Assembly (NCBI RefSeq): GCF_003989825.1
Contig: NZ_RZHE01000014.1
Location: forward strand, 1 to 64,000
Reading direction: 5' to 3'
From: Vreelandella populi
GTDB lineage: Bacteria > Pseudomonadota > Gammaproteobacteria > Pseudomonadales > Halomonadaceae
Length of the DNA stretch: 64,000 bases
Of the stretch, positions 42,884 through 53,054 are shown piece by piece; within the stretch, counting starts at the first letter, position 1, and every line of letters starts with the position of its first letter. Below the pieces are notes generated by a model. The model saw only the letters and a program-made list of their open reading frames with translations, ran no database searches and was not told the DNA's origin. Position numbers and translations under genes: made by a program.

Positions 42884-43897
42884 ATGACTCAACTGACGCA
42901 CATGAGCAGTGGCAAAAAAGTCGCTCTGGTACTGGGCAGCGGCGGGGCGCGTGGCTACGCCCATATCGGTGTGATTGAGGCGTTAGAGGCGCGTGGCTTC
43001 GAGATTGTTTCCATTTCCGGGTGTTCCATGGGCGCGCTGATTGGCGGTATCTACGCGTCGGGAAAGCTACCCGAGTACCGCGAGTGGGTGTGTAACCTGG
43101 ACTACCTGGATGTGTTAAGGCTTGTCGACGTGACTTGGAGCCCCATGGGTGCCATGCGCGCCAATAAGATAATGAACAAGCTGGAAGCGCTGGTGGGCGA
43201 TGTACTGATTGAAGATTTGCCGATACCCGTCACTACCGTTGCCACTGATTTGGTTCGCCAGCGCGAGGTATGGTTTCAAAGCGGCTCGCTGCTGCGCGCC
43301 ATCCGTGCCTCTATCGCCATCCCAGGTGTGATTACCCCGGTCAGCATGGGCGATCAGATGCTGGTCGATGGCGGGCTGCTCAACCCCTTGCCGATCATGC
43401 CGATCGTCGCGGCGCACGATGCCGACCTGGTGATTGCCGTTAACGTGACGGCGCATAGCCCGCAACCGGTGTCGCTGGAAGAGTTGCTGCCCAAAGAGCG
43501 CGAAGAGAATGATAGCCGCACGGCCTTGGAGCGTGAACGCGACGCCAACATGGGCGGCTGGATGAGCGATGTGCGCGAAGCCACCAAGCGGCTATGGGAC
43601 GGCCTCGGAGGTAACGGGGAGGACGATGACGGTGAAGAGGAGACGCCTGAGGCCCGCGGCAAGCGCGAATGGAGCCGGCTCGGCATGATTCTGGAGTCGT
43701 TCGATATCACCCAGGCGGCGCTGGCGAAGTACAAGATTGCCGGCTACCCGCCGGATGTACTGATCGAGATACCCAAAACGGTGTGCAGTACGCATGAGTT
43801 TCACCGTGCCAAGGACCTGATTCGGCTAGGGCGGCACTTGGCCGACGAAGCGCTTGAGCGGCGTATGCCCGGCATCGCTTCGGACGCCACTGAGTAG
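42884..43897 (+). CDS. Patatin-like phospholipase (RssA-type)
   Basis: A 337-aa protein with the patatin catalytic dyad: the oxyanion GSGGARGYAHIGV, the nucleophile motif GCSMG (near residue 48) and the DGG motif in MLVDGGLLNPLP (near 165). No signal peptide, so cytosolic or peripheral, like RssA. It hydrolyses lipid acyl chains by family analogy. The C-terminal half includes an acidic insertion near residue 245 (EDDDGEEETPE). AAGGA precedes the ATG. Confidence 0.9.
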   Translation: MTQLTHMSSGKKVALVLGSGGARGYAHIGVIEALEARGFEIVSISGCSMGALIGGIYASGKLPEYREWVCNLDYLDVLRLVDVTWSPMGAMRANKIMNKLEALVGDVLIEDLPIPVTTVATDLVRQREVWFQSGSLLRAIRASIAIPGVITPVSMGDQMLVDGGLLNPLPIMPIVAAHDADLVIAVNVTAHSPQPVSLEELLPKEREENDSRTALERERDANMGGWMSDVREATKRLWDGLGGNGEDDDGEEETPEARGKREWSRLGMILESFDITQAALAKYKIAGYPPDVLIEIPKTVCSTHEFHRAKDLIRLGRHLADEALERRMPGIASDATE

Positions 43898-43911
43898 TCT
43901 GAGAGGCTGGC

Positions 43912-44481
43912 CTACGCTCCGCGCTTACGCAGCAGTATGTAGACAGCCCCAGTGCCGCCATCGATATCAATCGCGGAGCAGAACGCCAGCACGCCCGGCC
44001 ATTCGCGCAGCCAGGTATTGGTATGGCTTTTAAGCACCGGGAAGTCGGCATTTGTGCCCCATGCCTTGCCGTGAACCACCAGAACGCAGCGCAGCCCTTG
44101 GCTTGCTGCGTCACGCAGAAAGCTTTCCAGCTCCGCGCGGGCCTCTTCCAGCGTGTAGCCGTGTAGGTCTAGCCCCGCCTGCCACTCCGTTTGGCCGCGC
44201 TTTAACTGACTAAAGGTGCGCCAGGGTAAATCGGGCACGCTAAATTCCAGGTACTCGGAAGGACGCACGGCCTCTACTCGGCCATCAGATGTGCGCCCGC
44301 TGGCCTGGGGAGTGCTGCTTTCGACCGCCGCGTTGCGCCGCGCCTGATGGGCATCAGCGTTGCGCTTGGGCTTGCCGGGGTCCGCCTGATTGGTTGCAAT
44401 GCGGCGCACGCCTGCAGCTTGCAGCGCCTGGCGAAAGGCGCTGATATCGTCATCGTTAGGCAGGTGGCGGCGTCGCGTCAT
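43912..44481 (-). CDS. Smr-domain protein (MutS2-type Smr, SmrA/SmrB-like)
   Basis: A 189-aa protein whose C-terminal ~90 residues form a Smr domain: LDLHGYTLEEARAELESFL, then LVVHGKAWG (the usual HGKG loop) and a GGTGAVYILLRKRG end. Smr domains act as RNA or DNA endonucleases; SmrB rescues collided ribosomes in E. coli. The N-terminal half is basic and low in structure. Whether this is SmrA or SmrB cannot be settled by eye. Confidence 0.87.
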   Translation of the reverse strand: MTRRRHLPNDDDISAFRQALQAAGVRRIATNQADPGKPKRNADAHQARRNAAVESSTPQASGRTSDGRVEAVRPSEYLEFSVPDLPWRTFSQLKRGQTEWQAGLDLHGYTLEEARAELESFLRDAASQGLRCVLVVHGKAWGTNADFPVLKSHTNTWLREWPGVLAFCSAIDIDGGTGAVYILLRKRGA

Positions 44482-44658
44482 GTCAGGCTCAAGTGGTGGA
44501 AAGTAAAAGGGGCTGTGAGAATACTAGCAAGAGGCGACAGTATAGCGAGCTGAGCGCTGCTGTGAACCGGACGGCGTCAAAGGTACAATCTTTTCTTTAT
44601 CAAACGAGTGTAGCCGTATTATGGCTGTACGGATGATTTTCGCTTAACAGGAGTCGCT

Positions 44659-45618
44659 GTGACCACGCACCTCAATGCCGAGACCTCTCACTCAACCCTT
44701 TCGTTGCCGGATACGGCATTGGTGAGCGATCTTTTTACGCTACGCGACTATCTGCGCTGGGTGTCCAGCGAGTTCTATCTAGCCGGGCTGCACTATGGCC
44801 ACGGCACGCAGTCCGCCTGGGATGAAGCGGTGGCGCTGTGTCTAGGCGCGCTTCACCTGCCCTGGAACGTTGACCCCGGCGTGCTGGAGGCCCGGCTTTT
44901 ACCCGTTGAGCGCCAGCGGATTATCGCCTTGGCGCGAGCGCGTGTTAACACGCGTCAGCCGTTGCCGTACCTGCTGGGCGAGGCCTTCTTTGCCGGTCAC
45001 CCCTTTAACGTGGATGAACGAGTATTGATTCCGCGCTCGCCGATTGCTGAGCTGATTGAAGATGGGTTTTCGGCCTGGTTCCCTGAAGAGCCGCCGGAAA
45101 GCGTGCTGGATCTGTGCACCGGCTCCGGCTGTATCGGTATTGCCACCGGGCTTTATCTACCTACCTGCGAAGTGACGCTTGCCGATATCAGCCAGGATGC
45201 GCTGGCCGTCGCTCGGGAAAATATCACCCGTCACGACGTAGGCGACCGGGTGCGGGCAGTGGCATCAGATGTCTTTGACGGGCTTGAAGGCCAGCGCTTT
45301 GATTTGATTGTTTCCAACCCGCCTTATGTCGATGCGCGGGATCTGGCCACCATGCCTGCCGAGTTTCGCCATGAGCCTGCGCTGGCGCTGGGTGCCGGCA
45401 AGGATGGACTGGATATCGTGCGGCGCATTCTGCGCGAGGCGCGCAGCCATTTGACCGATACAGGCTGGTTGATTGTGGAAGTTGGCAATTCTGACCGCCA
45501 TGTGGAAGCTGCGTTTCCCGACGTGCCTTTCATGTGGCTTGACTTCGAGCGTGGCGGCCAGGGCGTCTTTGTCTTGAGCGCCGCTGAACTCGACGCCCAT
45601 GCGGCGTCTTTTGCGTGA
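44659..45618 (+). CDS. prmB: Ribosomal protein L3 glutamine N5-methyltransferase
   Basis: A 319-aa SAM-dependent methyltransferase modifying a Gln of L3. SAM motif [15 protein letters not shown] and the catalytic [10 protein letters not shown] tetrapeptide are present, with [11 protein letters not shown] in the substrate region characteristic of PrmB instead of PrmC. GTG start with ACAGGAG six bases upstream. It precedes aroC by 13 bases, the common gammaproteobacterial prmB-aroC order. Confidence 0.95.
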   Translation: MTTHLNAETSHSTLSLPDTALVSDLFTLRDYLRWVSSEFYLAGLHYGHGTQSAWDEAVALCLGALHLPWNVDPGVLEARLLPVERQRIIALARARVNTRQPLPYLLGEAFFAGHPFNVDERVLIPRSPIAELIEDGFSAWFPEEPPESVLDLCTGSGCIGIATGLYLPTCEVTLADISQDALAVARENITRHDVGDRVRAVASDVFDGLEGQRFDLIVSNPPYVDARDLATMPAEFRHEPALALGAGKDGLDIVRRILREARSHLTDTGWLIVEVGNSDRHVEAAFPDVPFMWLDFERGGQGVFVLSAAELDAHAASFA

Positions 45619-45631
45619 GGAATTAACGCCC

Positions 45632-46723
45632 ATGTCTGGCAATAGCTTTGGCAAACTGTTTACCGTGACCACCTTTGGGGAAAGCCACGGAATTGCGCTG
45701 GGTGCAATCGTGGATGGCTGCCCGCCAGGGCTTCCGCTTTGCGAAGAGGATTTGCAGCGTGACCTGGACCGCCGTCGCCCCGGCAGCTCCCGGCATACCA
45801 CGCAGCGCCAGGAGCCTGATCAGGTGCGTATCCTTTCTGGGGTCTTCGAGGGCAAGACCACCGGTACCTCGATTGGTCTGCTGATCGAAAATACCGACCA
45901 GCGCTCGAAAGACTATTCAAAGATCAAGGACCAGTTCCGCCCCGCCCATGCGGACTACACCTATCATCACAAGTATGGTCACCGCGACTACCGCGGCGGT
46001 GGTCGTTCAAGCGCCCGTGAAACCGCCATGCGTGTGGCGGCAGGTGCGATTGCCAAGAAGTATCTGGCCGCCCAGGGTATACAGATCCGCGGCTACATGA
46101 GCCAGCTTGGCCCCATCAAGATCGAATTCAAAGAGTGGGAAGCCGTCGAGCAGAACGCCTTTTTCTGCCCGGACCCTGCCAAGGTGGCCGAGCTTGAGAC
46201 CTATATGGATCAGCTGCGTCGCGACCAGGATTCCGTGGGTGCAGAAATTACTGTGGTTGCCGAAGGCGTGCCAGTCGGGCTGGGTGAGCCAGTATTCGAC
46301 CGTTTGGATGCTGAACTGGCGCACGGGTTAATGAGCATTAATGCGGTAAAAGGCATCGAAATTGGCGCAGGCTTTGGCTCGGTCGCCCAGCGCGGTAGCG
46401 AACATCGCGATGAGATGACCCCGGATGGCTTTCTCTCCAACCACGCCGGTGGTGTGCTGGGCGGTATTTCCAGCGGGCAACCCATTGTGGCCAGGCTGGC
46501 GTTAAAGCCCACCTCGAGCATTACCACGCCCGGGCGCTCCATCGATGTCCACGGGGAGTCGGTCGAAGTGATTACCAAAGGGCGCCACGACCCGTGCGTG
46601 GGTATTCGCGCAACGCCCATTGCCGAGGCCATGATGGCGATTACCCTGCTTGACCACTGGCTTCGCAACCGTGGGCAAAATGGTGACGTGAGTGTTGATA
46701 CGCCGCGCTTGGTGCAAGCATAG
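45632..46723 (+). CDS. aroC: Chorismate synthase
   Basis: A 363-aa FMN-dependent enzyme of the last shikimate step, converting EPSP to chorismate. Signatures: [18 protein letters not shown] near the start, [30 protein letters not shown] and [17 protein letters not shown]. Start at ATG 45632 with TGAGGA upstream; the 11-codon longer frame overlaps prmB. Co-transcribed with prmB. Confidence 0.97.
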   Translation: MSGNSFGKLFTVTTFGESHGIALGAIVDGCPPGLPLCEEDLQRDLDRRRPGSSRHTTQRQEPDQVRILSGVFEGKTTGTSIGLLIENTDQRSKDYSKIKDQFRPAHADYTYHHKYGHRDYRGGGRSSARETAMRVAAGAIAKKYLAAQGIQIRGYMSQLGPIKIEFKEWEAVEQNAFFCPDPAKVAELETYMDQLRRDQDSVGAEITVVAEGVPVGLGEPVFDRLDAELAHGLMSINAVKGIEIGAGFGSVAQRGSEHRDEMTPDGFLSNHAGGVLGGISSGQPIVARLALKPTSSITTPGRSIDVHGESVEVITKGRHDPCVGIRATPIAEAMMAITLLDHWLRNRGQNGDVSVDTPRLVQA

Positions 46724-46808
46724 CGTTGGCGCAGGCCAGGCAGCGTTAAAGCCCGCTACATTTCGCATAACGCTGCTACACTCAAAAAAGACGGTTGAGG
46801 AGCTGCCC

Positions 46809-47201
46809 ATGAAGATTAACGTTGAGTTTGATCTGACCCCGAATGAATTTCGCCAAGCGTTGGGTCTGCCCGACATTGAAGCGTTTCAGCAGAGCCTGCT
46901 GGAAAATATTCAGCGCCAGATGGAGACGGGCGTCGACGGCTATGATCCCATGAGCCTGATGCAGCCCTTCTTGCAGCAGCCCATGATGCAGCAGGGGCTT
47001 TCGCAAGGGTTGGCAAACTTCGGTACCTATCAGCAGATGATGCTGGATATGTTGCGCCAGGCAGGTAATGCTGGTACTGGCAAGGCGAGCAGCAACGTAA
47101 GTGAAAGCGAGCCTGCAACAGGCAGTACACCCGATGGAGAGACGGCTTCCAAGACGGCAGCGTCTTCCCGCTCACGTAGTAGTAAAGGAAAGGCGGAGTA
47201 A
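46809..47201 (+). CDS. DUF6489-like protein of the PHA locus
   Basis: A 130-aa protein starting MKINVEFDLTPNEFRQALGL, which I recall as the DUF6489 pattern. It has a Gln/Met-rich helical middle (MQPFLQQPMMQQGLSQG) and a disordered Ser/Thr/Lys tail. GAGGA precedes the ATG at 46809; the longer frame overlaps aroC. Its place before the phasin gene and its amphipathic composition suggest a granule-associated or phasin-like accessory role. Confidence 0.7.
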   Translation: MKINVEFDLTPNEFRQALGLPDIEAFQQSLLENIQRQMETGVDGYDPMSLMQPFLQQPMMQQGLSQGLANFGTYQQMMLDMLRQAGNAGTGKASSNVSESEPATGSTPDGETASKTAASSRSRSSKGKAE

Positions 47202-47375
47202 GAGCGCACGGTGCGTTCGTGAATTGGTCGGTAAGCAAGTGCCTGGTGAGTAACGTTGCATCAAGTGTTATTGCAAACCAGTAGGCCAAGGATTACTCTT
47301 TTTTGCAGTGCAGCAAATCACGTTCTTATGAGCCGTTGGTGGCTTATTTTTGGAATCGACAGAGGAGCAGACACC

Positions 47376-47783
47376 ATGCAAGACAAGATGATGGACGCCT
47401 TTAACGCCCAGACCCGCCAGATGTTTGAGCCCATGCGAAAGCTTAATTCGTTGATGCTCAATAACATGGAAAAGATGACCCAGTATCAACTAGAGGCCAT
47501 GAAACGCTATAGCCAGATGGGTACCGAGCGCATTCGCAGTGCAACCGCCGTTCAGGATGCGGAAAGCCTGCGTGATTTCGGCGCCCAGCAGGCCGAGATG
47601 ATGAACGAGCTTTCTCAGCAGATGCAGGAAGATGCGCGCACCATGGGTGAGATGAGCCTGCAGTTCAAGACCGAAATGGAGAAGCTATTTAGCGATGCTG
47701 GCCAGCAGATGGCAGATCAGGCGACCTCTGCTGCCAAGGGCGAGCAGCCTGGCGCCGCTTCCAGCAACTCTTCCCGCAAGTAA
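47376..47783 (+). CDS. phaP: Phasin (PHA granule-associated protein)
   Basis: A 135-aa amphipathic helical protein rich in Gln, Met, Glu and Ala, with the phasin-type core (NMEKMTQYQLEAMKRYSQMG) and a disordered Ala/Ser tail. Phasins coat polyhydroxyalkanoate granules and stimulate PHA synthase. GAGGAG precedes the ATG; the frame is open from 47256, but that leader lacks a ribosome site. It lies 95 bases upstream of phaC. Confidence 0.88.
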   Translation: MQDKMMDAFNAQTRQMFEPMRKLNSLMLNNMEKMTQYQLEAMKRYSQMGTERIRSATAVQDAESLRDFGAQQAEMMNELSQQMQEDARTMGEMSLQFKTEMEKLFSDAGQQMADQATSAAKGEQPGAASSNSSRK

Positions 47784-47878
47784 CCTGGCAGCCTGTTCGC
47801 GGCGCCTTCGGGCGCCGTTTGCTTATTGTCTTGATGATACGCTAGGCCTGTGCAGCGCTAAGCGTGAGGGGAACAAGT

Positions 47879-49717
47879 ATGCAGTCAGCATGGGAAACGT
47901 CGTCGGCTTCCATGTCGTATGAAGACATGCAGGCCTGGAATGCCCAGCTTAAAGAGGTTGGCGACCAGTATCAGGGGCTGATGCAGGACCTGCTGGCGCG
48001 TATGGTACCTACTGAAGCTGCGGGCTCAATTCATGAAGATATGCGCAAAAGCTTTGAGGCGGGCGCCCAGGCCTTGATGAAGAATCCGGCCCTGCTGTGG
48101 CAAACCCAGACGCGTCTGCTGCAGGACCAGTGGCTTTTATGGCAGCAAAGTATGCGCGCCCTGGCGGGTGAGCAGGTTGCCCCTTTGATTACGCCTTCTA
48201 AAAGTGATCGGCGTTTTAAAGACGAGGCCTGGACGCAAGACCCCCACTATGCGTCGATCATGCAGCAGTACCTGCTGTTTTCGCAGATGGTGGAAGAACT
48301 GGTTGAAAGCCTTGACGGCATGGACAGCACTCAGCAGCGCAATCTGGCGTTTTATGCCCGCCAGATAGTGAGCGCCATGGCGCCTACCAACTTTTTGTCT
48401 ACCAACCCTGAAGTCATGCGGCGCACGCTTGAAACCCGCGGGCAGAACCTGGTTGAAGGGCTGGCTCGGCTGCGTGAAGATCTTGAAAACTCCGCCGAAG
48501 GCATCAACGTGTGCATGACCGAGCGCAATGCCTTTGACATCGGCGAAAACATTGCCGTTACCCCCGGCGCGGTTGTATATGAAAACGAGCTGATGCAGCT
48601 TATCCAGTATGCGCCAAGCACAGAAAAAACCTTCAAGACGCCGCTTCTGATCGTGCCGCCGTGGATTAACAAGTACTACATTCTTGACCTGCGCCAAGAC
48701 AATTCCATGGTCAAATGGATGCTTGATCAAGGTCATACGGTGTTTTTGATCTCATGGCTCAATCCAGGTCCCGAGCAGCATGATGTTACCTGGGCTGACT
48801 ATATGCAGATGGGGCCGATTAGTGCCATGGATGCCATCGAGCGCGCCTGTGGAGAAAAGTCGGTCAATCTGGTGAGCTACTGTGTGGGTGGTACGCTGAC
48901 AGCTTCGACCGTTGGCTACCTGGCCGGTACGCGACAAGCGGATAGGGTCAAATCGGTCACCTATATGGCCACGCTACAGGATTTTCGGGACCCTGGCGAT
49001 ATCGGCGTATTTCTGAATGAGGCCGTCCTTCAAGGGCTTGAGCAAACCATGCAGCTCAAAGGTTACCTGGATGGTCGCTCCATGGCGTATACCTTTAACC
49101 TGCTGCGCGAAAACGATCTTTTCTGGTCGTTTTACATCAACAATTATCTGAAGGGCGAAATGCCTTCGGCTTTCGACCTGCTTCACTGGAATACCGACGG
49201 CACCAACTTGCCTGCAGGTACCCATGCCTGGTACCTGCGCCATATGTATCTTGAGAATCGTTTGGTAGAGCCTGGCGGTATTGAGCTTGATGGTGTGAAG
49301 ATTGACCTGCGCAAGGTGTCAACGCCTAGCTACTTTGTATCGACCAAAGAGGATCATATCGCCAAGTGGAACAGCACGTACTATGGTGCGCTGCTGCCCA
49401 AGGGACCTGTGACCTTTGTGCTGGGCGGCTCCGGACATATTGCCGGGGTTGTTAATCCTCCCCAAAAGAACAAGTATGGTTACTGGAGTAATGACACGCT
49501 GCCCGAAAGCCATGAGACGTGGCTGGAAAACGCCACATACAATGAAGGCTCCTGGTGGCCGCACTGGCAGGACTGGATGACGCAAAATGGCTATGCCGAT
49601 GTGAAGGAAATGGTACCGGCAAGACAGCCGGGGCAGGGCAAGCTTGACGTCATTGAACCGGCCCCTGGGCGCTATGTGAAAATGACCATTCCGGAAGTGC
49701 TCAGCGAGATTTCCTGA
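47879..49717 (+). CDS. phaC: Class I polyhydroxyalkanoate synthase
   Basis: A 612-aa polymerase making PHA from 3-hydroxyacyl-CoA at the granule surface. Predicted catalytic triad: Cys335 in the lipase-like box SYCVGG, Asp492 in TKEDHIAKW and His520 in GGSGHIAG. PPWINKYYILDL and WLNPGPEQHDVTW are typical of class I PhaC. The N-terminal ~90 residues are the variable helical domain. The ATG at 47879 with GAGGGGAA upstream is chosen over a GTG five codons earlier. Confidence 0.95.
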   Translation: MQSAWETSSASMSYEDMQAWNAQLKEVGDQYQGLMQDLLARMVPTEAAGSIHEDMRKSFEAGAQALMKNPALLWQTQTRLLQDQWLLWQQSMRALAGEQVAPLITPSKSDRRFKDEAWTQDPHYASIMQQYLLFSQMVEELVESLDGMDSTQQRNLAFYARQIVSAMAPTNFLSTNPEVMRRTLETRGQNLVEGLARLREDLENSAEGINVCMTERNAFDIGENIAVTPGAVVYENELMQLIQYAPSTEKTFKTPLLIVPPWINKYYILDLRQDNSMVKWMLDQGHTVFLISWLNPGPEQHDVTWADYMQMGPISAMDAIERACGEKSVNLVSYCVGGTLTASTVGYLAGTRQADRVKSVTYMATLQDFRDPGDIGVFLNEAVLQGLEQTMQLKGYLDGRSMAYTFNLLRENDLFWSFYINNYLKGEMPSAFDLLHWNTDGTNLPAGTHAWYLRHMYLENRLVEPGGIELDGVKIDLRKVSTPSYFVSTKEDHIAKWNSTYYGALLPKGPVTFVLGGSGHIAGVVNPPQKNKYGYWSNDTLPESHETWLENATYNEGSWWPHWQDWMTQNGYADVKEMVPARQPGQGKLDVIEPAPGRYVKMTIPEVLSEIS

Positions 49718-49755
49718 TGAGTGGTTGCGCTTCTGGAAACGCTTAATTAGTGCCT

Positions 49756-49797
49756 GACAAAGCCCTGGCTAGTAGTAGTCAGGGCTTTGTCGTTTTT
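49756..49797 (+). terminator. Terminator of the PHA operon
   Basis: GACAAAGCCCTG (49756-49767) pairs with CAGGGCTTTGTC (49780-49791), followed by GTTTTT, about 40 bases after the phaC stop. Confidence 0.9.
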
Positions 49798-49993
49798 CGG
49801 CCCTATCATTAAGCCGCGCATAAATGACCCATGATTGACATAATGTCGCAGGTGGGTTGTAGAAACGCGGGATCAGGCTATGGTAGCTAAAGTTTTATAA
49901 ACGCTGCATAAAATGCACGACATGCTGGCTTGGTATCTGCGTTGGCTGTGCGGTTTTAGTGCAGCCATTCCCCTTTGAACGGAGTATTGAGTA

Positions 49994-50461
49994 ATGGCTA
50001 ATAAACTATCCGGCGTGCTGATTTGCCGGGCCTGCCAGGGCATAGCATTGAGTGCTCTTACGCTGTTGCTAACGACGGGTGTTGCCCAGGCACAAAGCCT
50101 GGAAGTCACCAACGCCCGATTAAGCCTGCTGCCTGGTAACACTCCTGGGGCCGGCTACTTCGATCTGCAAAATTCAGGCGACGAGACCGTAACCTTGGTG
50201 GGCGCTGAAAGCCCCGCCTTTGAACATGTTGAGATGCACGTAAGCTCGGAGCACAACGGCATGGCGCATATGCATGCCATCGAATCCATCGAGATTGGCC
50301 CCGGCGAGCGTATTGAGTTTGCTCCCAAAGGGCATCACCTGATGTTCCTGCGCCGCGCCGCGCCTTTAAGCGAAGGGGACAAGGCTGACGTCGAGCTCAA
50401 GTTTAGCGATGAGCAGCGCCTGCCCGTCACGTTTGACGTTGTCTCTCCCGCTTCATTGTAA
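49994..50461 (+). CDS. PCu(A)C-type periplasmic copper chaperone
   Basis: 155 aa with a signal peptide (basic start, hydrophobic core to about residue 33, cut near AQA). The mature part has the Cu(I) site H-M...M...H-x-M: EMHVSSEHNGMAHMH and, further on, GHHLMFL. It hands copper to cytochrome oxidase CuA, usually with a SCO protein, which is encoded next, 22 bases downstream. Confidence 0.92.
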   Translation: MANKLSGVLICRACQGIALSALTLLLTTGVAQAQSLEVTNARLSLLPGNTPGAGYFDLQNSGDETVTLVGAESPAFEHVEMHVSSEHNGMAHMHAIESIEIGPGERIEFAPKGHHLMFLRRAAPLSEGDKADVELKFSDEQRLPVTFDVVSPASL

Positions 50462-50483
50462 ATACCAGACAGGAAAGCCTTAT

Positions 50484-51065
50484 ATGTATAAGCTGTTGCT
50501 CGCGGGGCTAACAACGTTTTTGCTGGCAGGTTGCAGCGACCAGAGCTGGCGCACCACGGATATTGGCGACATCATGCCAGCGCTTGATTTTTCGTTGACC
50601 GATGAAGAGGGCGAAAGGGTACAAGGCGAGGATTATCGAGGAAAAGCGACGCTCGTCTATTTTGGCTATACCTTCTGCCCTGATGTCTGTCCGATCACAC
50701 TTGCAAGGCTTGGCGATACCATCCGAAATCTGGATGACGAAACCCGTGATAATATCCAGGTACTGTTTATTTCCGTGGATCCAAGCCGCGATACGCCCGA
50801 GGTATTAAAACGTTATACGGATGCTTTCGGCCCCGAGTTTGTCGGTTTGACCGGCGAGCAGGCGGAAATCGACGCGGTGACCAATCGCTACCGGATCGCC
50901 TACGATTACGGTGAAGAGAACGAGAACGGTGACTACCTGGTGAGCCACTCAAGCGCCGTGTTCGCCTTTGACCGTGAAGGCCAGGCGCAGTTTCTGGTGC
51001 GCGACAGCCATCCGGTATCGGACGCCGAGGCGGATATCAAGCGCCTAGCGTCGCAAGACGGATGA
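50484..51065 (+). CDS. SCO1/SenC-family copper metallochaperone lipoprotein
   Basis: 193 aa with a lipoprotein signal (LLLAGLTTFLLAGC, lipobox Cys17). The thioredoxin-like domain carries the CPDVCPIT copper motif (near residues 71-78) and the partner His in LVSHSSAVFAF (near 160). It assembles the CuA centre of cytochrome c oxidase and pairs with the upstream PCuAC protein. ATG at 50484 with AGGAAAG upstream; the longer frame from 50409 is rejected. Confidence 0.93.
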   Translation: MYKLLLAGLTTFLLAGCSDQSWRTTDIGDIMPALDFSLTDEEGERVQGEDYRGKATLVYFGYTFCPDVCPITLARLGDTIRNLDDETRDNIQVLFISVDPSRDTPEVLKRYTDAFGPEFVGLTGEQAEIDAVTNRYRIAYDYGEENENGDYLVSHSSAVFAFDREGQAQFLVRDSHPVSDAEADIKRLASQDG

Positions 51066-51083
51066 TCGGAACTAACGATAAAC

Positions 51084-51120
51084 AAAAGGGGCAACGCCAC
51101 GGCGTTGCCCCTTTTGTTTT
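51084..51120 (+). terminator. Terminator after the SCO gene
   Basis: A long near-perfect palindrome AAAAGGGGCAACGCC / GGCGTTGCCCCTTTT followed by GTTTT. It may serve both the plus-strand copper pair and the convergent minus-strand gene ending at 51131. Confidence 0.9.
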
Positions 51121-51130
51121 ACGGCATTGC

Positions 51131-51469
51131 TCAACACACCGAGGAGAGGCCGCAGCGCGATTTGTAGAGACGCGAATTGATATCCAGCTCCACGTTTTCG
51201 CTATCGGTGTCGTAGAAGAACGACGCATAGCCATTTTCCGAAGACGAGGTACGGTAAAGTCCGCAAATGCCGTAGCCGTACTGCACCTTCTGTAGCTGGG
51301 AAAGCTCGATATCGCTGGAGGTGTCGAGCTTCTGGGCCAGGGCACGCTGAATATTGCTATCCACGTGGCTATCCGACATGGCTTGGCTGCCAAATATGGC
51401 AACGCCCAGAACCACTACCAGCAATAATGGTAGAACAACGAGCAGGATAAAGGGGCGTGATTTGAGCAT
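51131..51469 (-). CDS. Small membrane-anchored or secreted protein of unknown function
   Basis: 112 aa: a basic start, one long hydrophobic helix (about residues 8-27, an uncleaved anchor or signal), then a soluble domain with four Cys (in GICGLY and near the end, SRCGLSSVC) that could form disulphides in the periplasm. Aromatic and Ser-rich. No family recognised. Upstream of it on the minus strand are the lnt-corC genes, about 65 bases away. Confidence 0.65.
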   Translation of the reverse strand: MLKSRPFILLVVLPLLLVVVLGVAIFGSQAMSDSHVDSNIQRALAQKLDTSSDIELSQLQKVQYGYGICGLYRTSSSENGYASFFYDTDSENVELDINSRLYKSRCGLSSVC

Positions 51470-51536
51470 GGCGTTACCCTCAGCCTGATTGAATAATGTA
51501 TAGAGGCCCTATTATAGCGCGGCCCTGTGGCACCGC

Positions 51537-53009
51537 CTACTCACCGCGACAACGTGTCAAGCGAAAGCCGGGCAGTATCATGAGAGCGGCCAATAACCAT
51601 GCGGGCCAGTTGCCGGTACGGGTGAACGGCGTCAGTCCTTCCATAGCGTAAAATTCGCCTACCAGAGCCGTCGTTTCAAACTGCGGAGCACGGGCTACAA
51701 TGCTTCCCTGGTCGTCGATAATGGCGGTGATGCCGTTGCTGGTAGCACGTATCACATAGCGGCCGTTTTCAAGCGCTCTCAGCCTTGCCATTTGCAAATG
51801 CTGGTGGGGGCCAATGGAGGCGCCAAACCAGGTGTCGTTCGAAACGGTGAGCAACACATCGCTCTCCTGTGCACGACGGGCGACTAGCTGCGAGTAAATG
51901 ATCTCATAGCAGATCGCATTGCCCAGGCTTATACCTGCCGCCTGCATGGGCGTTTGTTTGGATGCGCCCTTGGCAAAGCTCGACATGGGGAGATCGAAAA
52001 AGTCGATCGCTCCGCGTAGCACGCTCTCAAGCGGCAAATACTCGCCAAACGGCACCAGGTGCTCTTTTTGATAGCTGCCGTCGACATTACCCACCCCAAT
52101 CACGCTGTTGTAATACTGGTTGGCCGCATCAAGCTGGACAATACCGGTTATCAGCGCCACGCCGGGCGGCAGGTTGGCCTGCACGCGCTCCAGCAACGGG
52201 CGGGCCTGGGCTTCCATCATCGGCAGGGCGGTTTCCGGCCAGATGATGATATCAGCATCATCAGCCACTTCGGCCGTCAGACGACTATAGGTATTGGCGG
52301 CGGTGCGCTGTCCTTCAGGCGTCCATTTTAAAAGCTGGGGCAGGTTACCTTGCAAAAGCGCGACACGGGTGGGCTCGCTGGCGGGTGTCGCCCATTGGTG
52401 GGGCAGGGCAAGTGGAATAAGCCAGATGGCGGCAAGGGGCGCCGCCGCCCACCACTGACGACGCAGAATCAGCTCCGCTCCCAGCGTGCCGCTAAGCACT
52501 ACCCATAGGGAGAGCAGATAAACGCCGCCCACGGGCGCCCAGCCAGCCAGTGGCGAGTCGACGTAACCTGAGCCCATCAATAGCCAGGGGAAGCCGGTAA
52601 ACAGGTAGGTGCGCAATATTTCACCCAGCACCCACGCGCCTGCAAAGGTTAATAGCGCAAGCCGTGCGCCCATCAACCGCCGATAAAGCCACAGGGTGCC
52701 CGCATAAAAGAGGGCCAGCACCGCGACAAACAGAGCGGTTAAAAAGACCGCCAGCGGCGCGCCGGTATAGCCATAGTCGTGGATCGAGACGTATACCCAG
52801 GAGGTGCCGCTGGCAAACAGCGCAAGTCCATAAAGCCAGCCTTTCAGCGCGGCCTGGGCAGGCGTTAAAGTGTGAAGGCCCACATACATCAGGGCAATCG
52901 CGACAGGGCCTAGCCACCAGAGCTCAAACGGCGAGGCGGTTAGCGTGGTAAAGCCACCCGCCACCAGGGCAAGCAGCAATTGAAGCATGAAAGCAGGCGT
53001 CGGCCTCAT
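51537..53009 (-). CDS. lnt: Apolipoprotein N-acyltransferase
   Basis: A 490-aa inner-membrane enzyme adding the third acyl chain to lipoproteins. Six to seven membrane segments in the first 200 residues are followed by a periplasmic nitrilase-like domain. The predicted triad is Glu259 (IIWPETALP), Lys315 (YQKEHLVPFGEYLP) and Cys367 (NAICYEI), equivalent to E. coli Glu267/Lys335/Cys387. It is preceded by corC, as in enterics. Confidence 0.96.
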   Translation of the reverse strand: MRPTPAFMLQLLLALVAGGFTTLTASPFELWWLGPVAIALMYVGLHTLTPAQAALKGWLYGLALFASGTSWVYVSIHDYGYTGAPLAVFLTALFVAVLALFYAGTLWLYRRLMGARLALLTFAGAWVLGEILRTYLFTGFPWLLMGSGYVDSPLAGWAPVGGVYLLSLWVVLSGTLGAELILRRQWWAAAPLAAIWLIPLALPHQWATPASEPTRVALLQGNLPQLLKWTPEGQRTAANTYSRLTAEVADDADIIIWPETALPMMEAQARPLLERVQANLPPGVALITGIVQLDAANQYYNSVIGVGNVDGSYQKEHLVPFGEYLPLESVLRGAIDFFDLPMSSFAKGASKQTPMQAAGISLGNAICYEIIYSQLVARRAQESDVLLTVSNDTWFGASIGPHQHLQMARLRALENGRYVIRATSNGITAIIDDQGSIVARAPQFETTALVGEFYAMEGLTPFTRTGNWPAWLLAALMILPGFRLTRCRGE

Positions 53010-53054
53010 GGCGATATCCTATCGGCAAGTCATTGGTCGGCAAAGATAGACAGG